A stretch of 6,094 nt of DNA from Candidatus Bathyarchaeota archaeon (GTDB lineage Archaea > Asgardarchaeota > Lokiarchaeia > Sigyniarchaeales > Sigyniarchaeaceae), in assembly GCA_014729935.1 (NCBI GenBank), contig WJJB01000465.1:1-6094 (forward strand), in the 5' to 3' direction. The notes beneath the pieces are model-generated. The model had not been told where the DNA came from. It searched no databases and was given only the letters and a program-made list of their open reading frames with translations. Made by a program: the position numbers and the translations under genes. Shown in pieces: positions 1 through 6,082 of the stretch. Numbering within the stretch: the stretch's first letter is position 1; the number at the start of each line of letters is the position of its first letter.

Positions 1-567
1 GCATTCTGTGCTTCATACCGTGTGTTAGAAGGAATCGAGAAAGCAGGATTCAAGGAAGCAATCCGATCCATAGGTAAATTCCCATTGATTGAAAAGCGCT
101 CCATGTCCTCAAGCGATAACGACCAGCTCGTGGAACAATACAAGGAATATTCAAGAATTTCCGATGGTTCCGTGCTTCTCGGCGTGTGCGGGGGTAGAAA
201 CTCCGAAGGTCAAGATTTTCCCGGTGATGAAATGAACGCAGTCATGATTTGCGGGATCCCCTATGCTTCCCCAACCAACCGTCTTAAAAAGAAGATAGAT
301 TATTATGATTCAATTATCGAGGGTAATTCTTCAAGCGGGAGGATTCTTGCATATATCATCCCAGCCATCATGCGAGCAAATCAGGCGTGTGGACGTCCCA
401 TCCGAACTCTACAAGATCATGCTGCCATCATCCTGGCAGATTACCGGTTCAAGTCAAGGAGAATTGCGAAATTATTATCCAGTTGGATCCTGAAGAATAT
501 CGTTGCCATCAGGGATAAGAGAGGATTGTTACAAGCATCCATTAGGAACTTCTACCAGACACGATGA
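1..567 (+). CDS. XPD/Rad3/DinG-family ATP-dependent DNA helicase, C-terminal part (5'-partial)
   Basis: This is the last 188 codons of a superfamily 2 helicase of the XPD/Rad3/DinG group. These enzymes are typically ATP-driven 5'-3' helicases in DNA repair or in resolving structured DNA. The frame is open from base 1, and the first residues (AFCASYRVLEGI) look like helicase motif IV, so the gene starts upstream of the window; the GTG at 22 is internal. Numbering from base 1, motif V is GGRNSEGQDFPGD (residues 64-76). Motif VI is QACGRPIR (128-135), with R132 and R135 in the positions that contact ATP. An ADYRF segment (146-150) follows, as in XPD-type C-terminal helicase domains. Motifs I-III and any Fe-S cluster cysteines lie outside the window, so XPD proper cannot be separated from a DinG-like archaeal paralogue. 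It ends with TGA, 55 bases before the next gene on the same strand. Confidence 0.87.
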   Translation, partial: AFCASYRVLEGIEKAGFKEAIRSIGKFPLIEKRSMSSSDNDQLVEQYKEYSRISDGSVLLGVCGGRNSEGQDFPGDEMNAVMICGIPYASPTNRLKKKIDYYDSIIEGNSSSGRILAYIIPAIMRANQACGRPIRTLQDHAAIILADYRFKSRRIAKLLSSWILKNIVAIRDKRGLLQASIRNFYQTR

Positions 568-622
568 ATCACCTGCATGATATCCCTGCAAGACAGGACT
601 CGAAAAGGATTAATGGTATTGC

Positions 623-1966
623 ATGTTATACCCGTTGATTCAGATGAATTACTGGGCACCGTTCTTGCACTTGTACCAGCCACCCATCCAAGATGCTCAT
701 GTTTTAAAGGATATCAATGACTCTTGCTATGAGCCCTTGTTTTCCATGCTCTTGGATAATCCAAGATTCAAGATTACGTTGAATGTCAATAGCGTCTTGC
801 TCGACCTCCTGCATGACCACGGGTTGGATGATACCGTGGAATTATTAAAAGAATTGATCGGGCGCGAGCAAGTTGATCTTGTTGGTACGGCAAAATACCA
901 CCCAATCCTTCCGTTAATCCCTCGAAGGGAAGCAATTCGGCAGATAAAGTTGCAGGAACAAGATTGCCAACGCATATTCCCCAATTGGGAAAAAAGAGGT
1001 TTTTTCGCCCCTGAAATGGCCATTTCACCGGGCGTAGTCTCCATGATCCATAAGCAAGGGTACAGGTGGTTACTCGGGAGTGGAATATCTTGCTCGGGGG
1101 ACTGGCTATTCGACAAGATTTACCAGAGTCCCGAGGGAATGCTCTTATTCTTCAGGGACGACATAATCTCAAATGAAATTTCTTTCAAGAGGATTTCAGT
1201 GGATGCATTTATTAAAAAACTTAATAATATTCACGAAACCACCCATTACATAATCACGGCACAAGATGGTGAAACGTTCGGCCATCATGTACCAGAATAC
1301 GAAAACACGTTCTTGAAACGTGCCATGCAAGCCGCCATCGAGAGCGATACACTGGAATTATGCTGGATATCTGACCTTGAAAATACTTTCAAGATCGATG
1401 GACGGATCAGAGTGATCAATTCCAGCTGGAGCACGATGCAATCAGATCTCGATTACAACACCCCGTACCCATTATGGAACCACCCGGATAACCCGGTGCA
1501 TCGCATTCAGTTTAAATTTTTCAAAGCCGTCTTAGAACTAGTCTACTTGGCTGAGCGCGTGGTGCCAAACAAGAAAAACCAGGAATTGATCACCACGAGG
1601 TATTTCTTGGACTCGGGACTTCACTCGTGCCAGTTGTGGTGGGCAAGTGCAAGGCCCATGTGGTCTCCCAATCTCATCATGAAAGGTGCAGAGCTCCTGC
1701 TCAGATCCGCATTCAATGCGAGGCTTGCCATCTTGGATGAGTGTGATGATAAGCAATTGCTTTCAAAATCAGAATCCCTCTTCGACCAGATAACCCAGTA
1801 TCACTCTCTCCTATTGATGGAAATCATGGAAATGGAACGGGATATAAATGGGAAGAGGAATATCCCATCATATTATTTCGAATCACTCTTCCTTGATGAC
1901 TCACCAGAGAAAAAGCCAGGGGAAATGGTTTCCAAGGCAGCCCAAGCAGAGGAGGAAAGAAAATGA
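623..1966 (+). CDS. Glycoside hydrolase family 57-like protein
   Basis: This 447-residue protein resembles GH57 enzymes, retaining alpha-glucan-active enzymes (amylases, glucanotransferases, branching enzymes) with a (beta/alpha)7 barrel. The conserved blocks appear in order: FLHLYQPP (residues 14-21), VGTAKYHPILPLIP (87-100), GFFAPEM (126-132) with E131 at the nucleophile position, and AQDGETFGHH (213-222) with D215 at the acid/base position. A segment SGLHSCQLWWAS (331-342) belongs to the helical part after the barrel. No signal peptide or membrane segment is seen, so it is probably cytosolic and acts on an intracellular glucan, but the substrate cannot be read from the sequence. The start is uncertain: ATG 623 has only a weak GG-containing stretch upstream, while ATG 644 (MNYWAPFLH) lies nearer the usual family start. 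The last 25 residues are charged and low in complexity. Its stop overlaps the start of the next gene (ATGA). Confidence 0.88.
   Translation: MLYPLIQMNYWAPFLHLYQPPIQDAHVLKDINDSCYEPLFSMLLDNPRFKITLNVNSVLLDLLHDHGLDDTVELLKELIGREQVDLVGTAKYHPILPLIPRREAIRQIKLQEQDCQRIFPNWEKRGFFAPEMAISPGVVSMIHKQGYRWLLGSGISCSGDWLFDKIYQSPEGMLLFFRDDIISNEISFKRISVDAFIKKLNNIHETTHYIITAQDGETFGHHVPEYENTFLKRAMQAAIESDTLELCWISDLENTFKIDGRIRVINSSWSTMQSDLDYNTPYPLWNHPDNPVHRIQFKFFKAVLELVYLAERVVPNKKNQELITTRYFLDSGLHSCQLWWASARPMWSPNLIMKGAELLLRSAFNARLAILDECDDKQLLSKSESLFDQITQYHSLLLMEIMEMERDINGKRNIPSYYFESLFLDDSPEKKPGEMVSKAAQAEEERK
1951..1955 (+). promoter_or_regulatory. Strong ribosome binding site (GGAGG) for the 3-dehydroquinate synthase II gene
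   Basis: GGAGG lies 7 bases before ATG 1963, inside the last codons of the GH57 gene. It matches the archaeal 16S rRNA 3' end and fixes the start at the ATGA overlap. The arrangement implies coupled translation of the two genes. Confidence 0.8.
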
Positions 1967-3054
1967 ATCAAAAGTCGATTATATTTCATGTTTTAGGTGA
2001 TTGGAATGAAGCAAAGCCATTTTACGTGGAAGCAATCACATTGGGATTTACTAGCTTCCTGATCGATCAACCGGGAATTGCAGCGAAAGTCCGTGATCTG
2101 GGTCTCGTGCAAGTCATCAGCCCGCTAGCATCCGAGGAACCTGATATTAAGCTAGTAGATGCAACTACTGGCCCTGCATCGATGAATGGAAAAACTGCTG
2201 TTAGCATCGATCTCTCAACCAAGAAGGACGAGGAAAAGGTACTCTCCCTGGCAAAGGAAGGGTTCGATATGGTCATCATCAATGCAAAGGACTGGAAGGT
2301 GATCCCGTACGAGAATCTCATTGCAGATCTTCAAAAGGAAGAGACGAGCCTTGTCGCCACGGTTCAAGACGTGGAGGAAGCTAGGTTGTTCTTCGAGACG
2401 TTGGAGGTTGGTGTTGATGGCGTCCTTTACGATATCGATGCACGAAGTACTGAAGTGGATTCCTTCAATTTCGATGAATGGAAGGAGTTTCTCGATGCTT
2501 CAGGAAGGTTAGACATGAGTCTGGTCGAGATTATAAAAATCGAGGAATTGGGATCAGGAGATCGGGTATGCGTTGACACCATATCCATGTTGCGACAAGG
2601 AGAAGGCATGTTGGTGGGTAGTCAAGCTAGGGGGTTCTTCCTTCTACACGGCGAAATAGCTGATACGGAATTCGTGAATTCGCGTCCATTCAGGGTAAAT
2701 GCTGGTGCCGTTCACTCCTACACGCTTGGTTTGGGCAACAAGACCAAGTATCTCTCTGAACTTGAGGCAGGATCCGAGGTTTTAATAGCTTCCCATGAGG
2801 GAAGGACCCGTGCTACTCGAGTGGGGAGAATCAAGATCGAAACCCGACCCATGCTCTTGGTGGAAGCAACAGGAAACGGTATTACCATTTCTGCCGTTAT
2901 TCAAAATGCTGAGACCATTTGCTTGGTTGACAAGGATGGAGAGCAAATTTCTGTTGCAAAACTGAAAATTGGAGATAAAGTCCAAGCACATCTAACCGGC
3001 GTTGCAGGTAGGCATTTTGGCAAGGATATCGAGGAAAAAATAATAGAGAAGTAA
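1963..3054 (+). CDS. aroB': 3-dehydroquinate synthase II (archaeal-type, AroB')
   Basis: This 363-residue protein matches the archaeal 3-dehydroquinate synthase of the alternative shikimate entry. In the known pathway it oxidatively deaminates and cyclises 2-amino-3,7-dideoxy-D-threo-hept-6-ulosonate with NAD+ to give 3-dehydroquinate, and is unrelated to bacterial AroB. Family blocks visible here include a GEGMLVGSQARGFFLLHGE segment (residues 213-231), RPFRVNAGAVHSYTLG (241-256), KTKYLSELEAG (260-270), VGRIKIETRPMLLVEA (287-302) and QNAETICLV (314-322). The length agrees with the family (about 360). The start is ATG 1963 with GGAGG 7 bases upstream. No other shikimate gene is visible; the partner aldolase-type enzyme making the heptulosonate must be elsewhere. 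The gene is convergent with the next one, with 6 bases between the stops. Identification of the family is secure; the activity is inferred from it. Confidence 0.95.
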   Translation: MNQKSIIFHVLGDWNEAKPFYVEAITLGFTSFLIDQPGIAAKVRDLGLVQVISPLASEEPDIKLVDATTGPASMNGKTAVSIDLSTKKDEEKVLSLAKEGFDMVIINAKDWKVIPYENLIADLQKEETSLVATVQDVEEARLFFETLEVGVDGVLYDIDARSTEVDSFNFDEWKEFLDASGRLDMSLVEIIKIEELGSGDRVCVDTISMLRQGEGMLVGSQARGFFLLHGEIADTEFVNSRPFRVNAGAVHSYTLGLGNKTKYLSELEAGSEVLIASHEGRTRATRVGRIKIETRPMLLVEATGNGITISAVIQNAETICLVDKDGEQISVAKLKIGDKVQAHLTGVAGRHFGKDIEEKIIEK

Positions 3055-3060
3055 CGGGAT

Positions 3061-3936
3061 TCAAATCACGGATTCAATGAATCGCAAATATTCTATACAT
3101 TCCCTAGCATAGTTATCTGCTTCAGGCCGGGTGCCTTTCATGCTCTCATACACATCTGCACCCGTGGGGGGAAGTGGCTCGCATGCAAGGGAGCCATTAA
3201 AATCGATATCCTTGAGAGCACGCATTATTTCGAACCAGTCCGTATTTCCCCTGCCACAACTTTTCCTGTTTGAATCTGCAACGTGACAATGGATGAGATG
3301 GTTACTCGCTTGCCTGATTGCCATGCCGTTATTATCCTCCTCTATATTCGTGTGGAAAAAGTCCAGCATCATCTTCACTGATGGATGATTCAGCTCTTCT
3401 AGCAATTCCAGTGCTTGCTCGCCACGCCTCATGAATGCATTTTCATACCTGTTGATCGGTTCGATTGCCAGGAAAATATCCCCGCACTCTCGAGCGTGGT
3501 CGCCCAAGATGCCGAGCTGCTGTACCATGGTTTCCTTGTTTTCCCGGGTCCAAGCATCCCTGGTATTGGCCACCCCTGAAGGGACTGTGAGTGATAATCT
3601 AGCATTCAATTCAACCCCGATTTCAAGGCTTCTTTTCAAGTACACCATGGTTCGATCACGGACATCCTTATTCTCGTCAATAAGATTCATTCGCGCATCT
3701 TTTCCTTCTGCCCCCGGCATCTTGGTGCACACCGAGCAACAGGGAAGATTGTGCTGGTCCATGAGCGCTTTCACTTTCCTGGTGGGAAAGGAGCCTGGAT
3801 CCTCGACCATGAGCTCTATTGCATTGTAACCATACCGCTTCAATCGCTTGAATGCTTCCTCCAGCGGTTCCGTGCCGTAAATCCAGTTTGATATTGCATA
3901 AGTGATCTTCATCTGCATCCGTACCATCCTCTGCAT
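3061..3936 (-). CDS. Sugar epimerase/isomerase of the D-tagatose 3-epimerase-like TIM-barrel family
   Basis: The 291-residue product belongs to the xylose isomerase-like TIM-barrel superfamily and is closest in motifs to ketose 3-epimerases (D-tagatose/D-psicose 3-epimerase type), metal-dependent cytosolic enzymes acting on free ketoses. The metal ligands of that group are all identifiable: E159 in AIEPINRYE, D192 in MMLDFFH, H218 in HCHVADSNR and E253 in ACEPLPP. H195, R224 and E165 sit where the P. cichorii enzyme has its substrate-contacting H188, R217 and E158, with a constant offset of 7 as I recall that numbering. The real sugar is unknown, and hydroxypyruvate isomerase-like or inositol-pathway members cannot be excluded. 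The start is ambiguous: Met codons lie at residues 1, 4, 7 and 9. A GAGG 9 bases before Met7 (ATG 3918) favours that start, and Met9 begins the conserved MKITYAIS. The gene is convergent with the synthase gene and has its own TATA-like box. Confidence 0.88.
   Translation of the reverse strand: MQRMVRMQMKITYAISNWIYGTEPLEEAFKRLKRYGYNAIELMVEDPGSFPTRKVKALMDQHNLPCCSVCTKMPGAEGKDARMNLIDENKDVRDRTMVYLKRSLEIGVELNARLSLTVPSGVANTRDAWTRENKETMVQQLGILGDHARECGDIFLAIEPINRYENAFMRRGEQALELLEELNHPSVKMMLDFFHTNIEEDNNGMAIRQASNHLIHCHVADSNRKSCGRGNTDWFEIMRALKDIDFNGSLACEPLPPTGADVYESMKGTRPEADNYARECIEYLRFIESVI
3928..3931 (-). promoter_or_regulatory. Ribosome binding site GAGG favouring an internal Met start of the epimerase gene
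   Basis: Read on the - strand, GAGG lies inside the first codons of the longest reading frame, 9 bases before the ATG at 3918 (Met7). No comparable motif precedes the ATG at 3936. This suggests that translation begins at 3918, giving a product of 285 residues. Confidence 0.45.
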
Positions 3937-3963
3937 GACTGAATATCAAATTGATCCTATTTG

Positions 3964-3973
3964 CTATTTATCC
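3964..3973 (-). promoter_or_regulatory. Putative archaeal TATA box for the epimerase gene
   Basis: The - strand reads GGATAAATAG, with A/T-rich sequence after it. An initiation site about 25 bases downstream would fall near 3940, just before the first possible start codon at 3936. The leader would thus be about 5 bases for that ATG, or about 20 bases for ATG 3918, which has the GAGG. This is a pattern match only. Confidence 0.4.
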
Positions 3974-3979
3974 GTCTTG

Positions 3980-4016
3980 CGAGAGAAAACCCGCCCCTTT
4001 AGGTTTAGGGCGTGTT
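3980..4016 (-). terminator. Hairpin plus T-run, putative terminator of the zinc-protein gene
   Basis: Arms 3988-3996 and 4008-4016 pair over 9 positions with one mismatch, with a G/C-rich core CGCCC/GGGCG and an 11-base loop. On the - strand the second arm runs into GTTTTCTCTCG. It starts 24 bases after the stop of the gene at 4040-4654 and precedes the epimerase promoter, which fits transcription termination. Archaea usually need only the T-run, so the role of the hairpin is uncertain. Confidence 0.4.
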
Positions 4017-4039
4017 AGTTCAACAAGGTTGGAACGACA

Positions 4040-4654
4040 TCACTTGATGTATCCAGCATCGCAAATCATGCAACAACCCTTGGTCAGCAAGCATACTCGC
4101 AGGCAATTTTCGTGATACACGGTCCCACAAGCCTTGCATCGCCAGATTTTCCCAACGGACGTGCCATCATCTAGCAGTATTTGTCCATCGCCAAATGCGC
4201 ATTTTTGGGTAGATTTCTCCAAGTCTTTTGGCTTAATCACTTCCAAGTTAAGCAATTCTATCCTTGAAAGGTCTATGGTCTCGATGTCGAACTGTTCTTT
4301 TGCGTGCTGTGTTCCTTGAGCTGCACCTTGCCTGGGGGTATCACCCTCACCGAGTTCCTTGAATACGAGCTGGTCATCACCCGTCCTACCCCCGAGAAGG
4401 TAATCTTGGAGTTCAAGGATTTCCACCGGGAATATTGTTTCTCCATGTCTCTCCTCAATCAATTGGACGAGGAACGCATAATCTCGTCTGATTCTCACAT
4501 CCTTCTCCTTGATGATTCCATCCTCGATATTTACTATCGTTTTCTCTATCTTGCTCGTTTTATTTTTCCGAACAGCCTTGTTGTAATCATCTGCTAGCTT
4601 TTGTACTTTCTTGTGCCATTTTGGAGACGGGGGTATCTGCTTGTAATCGACCAT
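4040..4654 (-). CDS. Small protein with a C-terminal RING-like (treble-clef) zinc-binding domain
   Basis: This product of about 204 residues has a charged, probably helical N-terminal two thirds, a G/Q/T-rich linker (residues about 102-119), and a Cys-rich C-terminus. Numbered from ATG 4654, the likely zinc ligands are C152, then C173-x2-C176, H181-x2-C184 (in WRCKACGTVYHENC) and C195-x2-C198 near the end. That is the RING cross-brace order of ligand pairs, except that the first pair keeps only one Cys (CAFGD, a Gly where the second Cys would be). Three more residues, C188, C194 and the first-pair D156, could substitute. RING domains often act as ubiquitin E3 adaptors, but no ubiquitin, E1 or E2 gene is visible nearby. 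The start was chosen at 4654 because GGTG lies 6 bases upstream; TTG 4687 and ATG 4675 would add 11 or 7 residues. I do not recognise the N-terminal part. Confidence 0.72.
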   Translation of the reverse strand: MVDYKQIPPSPKWHKKVQKLADDYNKAVRKNKTSKIEKTIVNIEDGIIKEKDVRIRRDYAFLVQLIEERHGETIFPVEILELQDYLLGGRTGDDQLVFKELGEGDTPRQGAAQGTQHAKEQFDIETIDLSRIELLNLEVIKPKDLEKSTQKCAFGDGQILLDDGTSVGKIWRCKACGTVYHENCLRVCLLTKGCCMICDAGYIK

Positions 4655-4660
4655 GAAGTG

Positions 4661-4664
4661 CACC
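4661..4664 (-). promoter_or_regulatory. Ribosome binding site GGTG for the RING-like protein gene
   Basis: On the - strand GGTG is followed by 6 bases and then ATG 4654. It matches part of the archaeal anti-Shine-Dalgarno pairing sequence. The farther upstream candidates TTG 4687 and ATG 4675 have only A/T-rich sequence before them. Confidence 0.45.
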
Positions 4665-4740
4665 AAGAAAAACATGTTAAATTTCAAGCAATCATGAAAA
4701 TCCTTCCAAGGGAAAAGAAAAGGATCGATCGCTCATGTAG

Positions 4741-4770
4741 GAATTAAATTCAAAAAATAAAAAGATTAAT
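4741..4770. promoter_or_regulatory. A/T-rich divergent promoter region
   Basis: The 154-base gap between the divergent genes (4654 on -, 4809 on +) contains a nearly pure A/T stretch here, including AATTAAATT and AAAAAATAAAAAG. Archaeal TATA elements for both directions could lie in it. A + strand TATA at about 4742-4750 would put initiation near 4772, just before the GGAGG at 4778. No exact box can be fixed from one sequence. Confidence 0.4.
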
Positions 4771-4777
4771 TCCCCGT

Positions 4778-4802
4778 GGAGGCGACATTGGATTACGAGT
4801 GA
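4778..4802 (+). other. GGAGG followed by a four-codon mini-ORF in the leader of the DUF447 gene
   Basis: A full GGAGG (4778-4782) is placed 5 bases before TTG 4788. From there TTG GAT TAC GAG TGA makes a four-codon frame ending at 4802, in the same frame as the gene whose ATG follows 6 bases later at 4809. The gene's own ATG is 26 bases from GGAGG, too far for direct use. It may be a leader peptide with reinitiation, or chance. Confidence 0.35.
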
Positions 4803-4808
4803 TCAAGC

Positions 4809-5531
4809 ATGGTACATCACGCGGGAAAAGACCGAGATCGATGTCACGATGAAGGAAACTCCCTGTTCGAGCTTGAAATTGGAGAAATCTACGAGACAAT
4901 CACCGGGATCTTGGATCCCTTGGGTATTCCCCATTTTTCACCCTTGGGGGTTCATTGCATCCGGAAATCATCCACTAAGGGTTACGATTTCACAGTCAAG
5001 GTTCACGGTGGTTCCACGTTTCACGAACTGGTGGAAGATGGTGGTTGCATAACTGTGCATTTTCCAGGATACAACAATTTAGAATTTTTCATGCTTGCAT
5101 TCAAGAAAACATGTGAAATTCCTGGAAAGGTGGAATACAGGATAGATGCAGGTGATCATGAAAGCAGACATGCATATCCGGTTATCTCATCCCTAGTAAA
5201 TTACGCGAAATGCAAGATTCACGATATGAAAGTGGTAACCGTGGATGATATAATCTCACGAGCATCCAACGGTCACTCGCAGGCAATTATCATCACGCTC
5301 GATGTGTTATCGCTTCATGTTGGCAATCCATCCCTAATCCCGGTGAAAAGGATGCATGGTATTTTCTTGGAGGGCTTGATAGCGACGAGTAGAATGGCAA
5401 TTTTATCGGAAGATCATGATAGTCGGGAGAAATTCTTGAAGGAATCGATGGAATATTTAGCGAAACTGCAAAAACTATCCCCGAACGGCAAGCTCACGAA
5501 GATATACAGGCAACTCTTGGAAAATATGTAG
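4809..5531 (+). CDS. DUF447-family protein, predicted flavin-binding split-barrel
   Basis: The 240-residue product resembles DUF447 proteins, mostly archaeal, whose solved members have a flavin-reductase-like split beta-barrel and bind FMN; the reaction is unknown. The matching blocks are IGEIYETITGILDPLGIPHFSPLGV (residues 24-48, family pattern of ETI followed by G-x-P-N-x-A-P-x-G-V), the VHGGSTFHELVEDGGCITVHF stretch (65-85) with its conserved strand-turn-strand look, and a C-terminal helix RMHGIFLEGLIATSRM (181-196), equivalent to the family's NR-x-E-A-x-I-x-x-TR block. H42 replaces the usual Asn. About 40 residues follow that helix, which makes the protein longer than the typical 190-200. 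ATG 4809 is the only usable start because TGA at 4800 is in frame upstream; it has no close ribosome binding site. The next gene is 89 bases downstream. Confidence 0.72.
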   Translation: MVHHAGKDRDRCHDEGNSLFELEIGEIYETITGILDPLGIPHFSPLGVHCIRKSSTKGYDFTVKVHGGSTFHELVEDGGCITVHFPGYNNLEFFMLAFKKTCEIPGKVEYRIDAGDHESRHAYPVISSLVNYAKCKIHDMKVVTVDDIISRASNGHSQAIIITLDVLSLHVGNPSLIPVKRMHGIFLEGLIATSRMAILSEDHDSREKFLKESMEYLAKLQKLSPNGKLTKIYRQLLENM

Positions 5532-5547
5532 CATTTGTCCTGTCAAT

Positions 5548-5559
5548 ATTTTTAAATTA
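5548..5559 (+). promoter_or_regulatory. Putative archaeal TATA box for the YbjN-like gene
   Basis: ATTTTTAAATTA lies 17 bases after the previous stop and resembles an archaeal TATA box. Initiation about 25 bases downstream (near 5580) would leave a leader of about 40 bases before ATG 5621. The T-run could equally serve as a terminator for the preceding DUF447 gene; both roles together are common in compact archaeal genomes. Confidence 0.45.
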
Positions 5560-5560
5560 C

Positions 5561-5606
5561 ACGTTCACTAAGGTCAAATAGGGAATTAGAAATAGAAATT
5601 GAACGT
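5561..5606. repeat. Inverted repeat ACGTTCA / TGAACGT in the upstream region of the YbjN-like gene
   Basis: Perfect 7-base arms at 5561-5567 and 5600-5606 are separated by 32 bases of A-rich sequence. The first arm adjoins the TATA-like element and the second is 14 bases before the start codon. It could be an operator for a dimeric or looping regulator. Arms this short with this spacing may also be chance. Confidence 0.3.
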
Positions 5607-5620
5607 TACCGTGAGAGATC

Positions 5621-6082
5621 ATGAAAACGAATAACGCGTATTCTGAAGATTTCAAGAAGATCATCTCGTTCCTTGAAGAGAAAGACCTGACTTATATCAT
5701 CAAGAATGAAAACACGATTGAAGTTCCCTATGAAATCGAGGGACGGAGGTTCGTGCCAACCATCCAGTTCAACGGGATTTGGCTCGTGGTCCTCGCCAAG
5801 ATCGTTCCTGCCGAAGATCTACCAACGACCGATGAAACATATCTCTTGAAATTATACAAGCGCATGCTCGTTGCTATTCATAAATTACCAGAAATCAATT
5901 TCGATATCGACGAGGATGGAGCCATATATACCTCTGTAGACATGAGAACTGAAATAACCGATTACGATAATTTTCACAGCGAGTTCCATGCCATTCCAAA
6001 CGGGATAAAGTATTTCATCATCAACATAGCGGAAGAATTGGATCCAAAGATTCCCGTGAAGGGTTTTCCTGAAGAAGCGTGA
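5621..6082 (+). CDS. YbjN/CesT-like small acidic protein (type III secretion chaperone-like fold), function unknown
   Basis: The 153-residue product has the layout of YbjN/CesT-type chaperone-like proteins: an N-terminal helix (FKKIISFLEEKDL, residues 11-23), a strand pair IEVPYEIEGRRFVPTIQ (33-49), a hydrophobic strand WLVVLAKIVP (54-63), a helix with YLLKLYKRMLVAIHKLP (74-90), strand pairs INFDIDEDGAIYTSVDM (92-108), and a last helix (FHSEFHAI.. to ..IINIAEEL). It is acidic, has no Cys, and shows no signal peptide or membrane segment, so it is probably cytosolic. Such proteins bind partner proteins in bacteria; nothing here identifies a partner. I base the family call on the order of secondary structure and the acidic composition, not on a catalytic motif. 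The start ATG 5621 is preceded by GTGAGAGATC, whose GTGA (6 bases away) is a plausible ribosome binding site. It lies 89 bases after the DUF447 gene, with its own TATA-like element. Confidence 0.5.
   Translation: MKTNNAYSEDFKKIISFLEEKDLTYIIKNENTIEVPYEIEGRRFVPTIQFNGIWLVVLAKIVPAEDLPTTDETYLLKLYKRMLVAIHKLPEINFDIDEDGAIYTSVDMRTEITDYDNFHSEFHAIPNGIKYFIINIAEELDPKIPVKGFPEEA

Noticed and set aside
585..597. Small hairpin CCTG-caaga-CAGG between the helicase and GH57 genes
   Set aside because: It has only 4 pairs and no T-run, so it is not distinguishable from chance.
727..1116. A 129-residue open frame on the - strand inside the GH57 gene
   Set aside because: It is antisense to the conserved GH57 blocks, which carry the catalytic residues in the + frame, and has no ribosome binding site or recognisable motif.
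3431..3829. A 132-residue open frame on the + strand inside the epimerase gene
   Set aside because: The - strand frame holds most of the metal-ligand region and family motifs; this one is a Ser-rich antisense shadow.
3937..4039. Possible tRNA or small RNA gene in the gap between the epimerase and zinc-protein genes
   Set aside because: The G/C-rich hairpin does not fit a cloverleaf, and no acceptor stem, T-loop GTTCGA or anticodon arm can be found; terminator plus promoter explains the gap better.
4304..4597. A 97-residue open frame on the + strand opposite the RING-like gene, with a fairly protein-like hydrophobic composition
   Set aside because: It has no nearby ribosome binding site or promoter and matches no family I know. 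The hydrophobic look is expected for the antisense of a charged coding region. It is the best of the shadow frames, so conservation would be worth a glance.
4788..4808. Extension of the DUF447 protein upstream to TTG 4788 by reading TGA 4800 as a sense codon (selenocysteine)
   Set aside because: The TGA lies in the leader before the conserved domain, no selenocysteine-element-like hairpin is evident, and TGA is the usual stop of several genes here.
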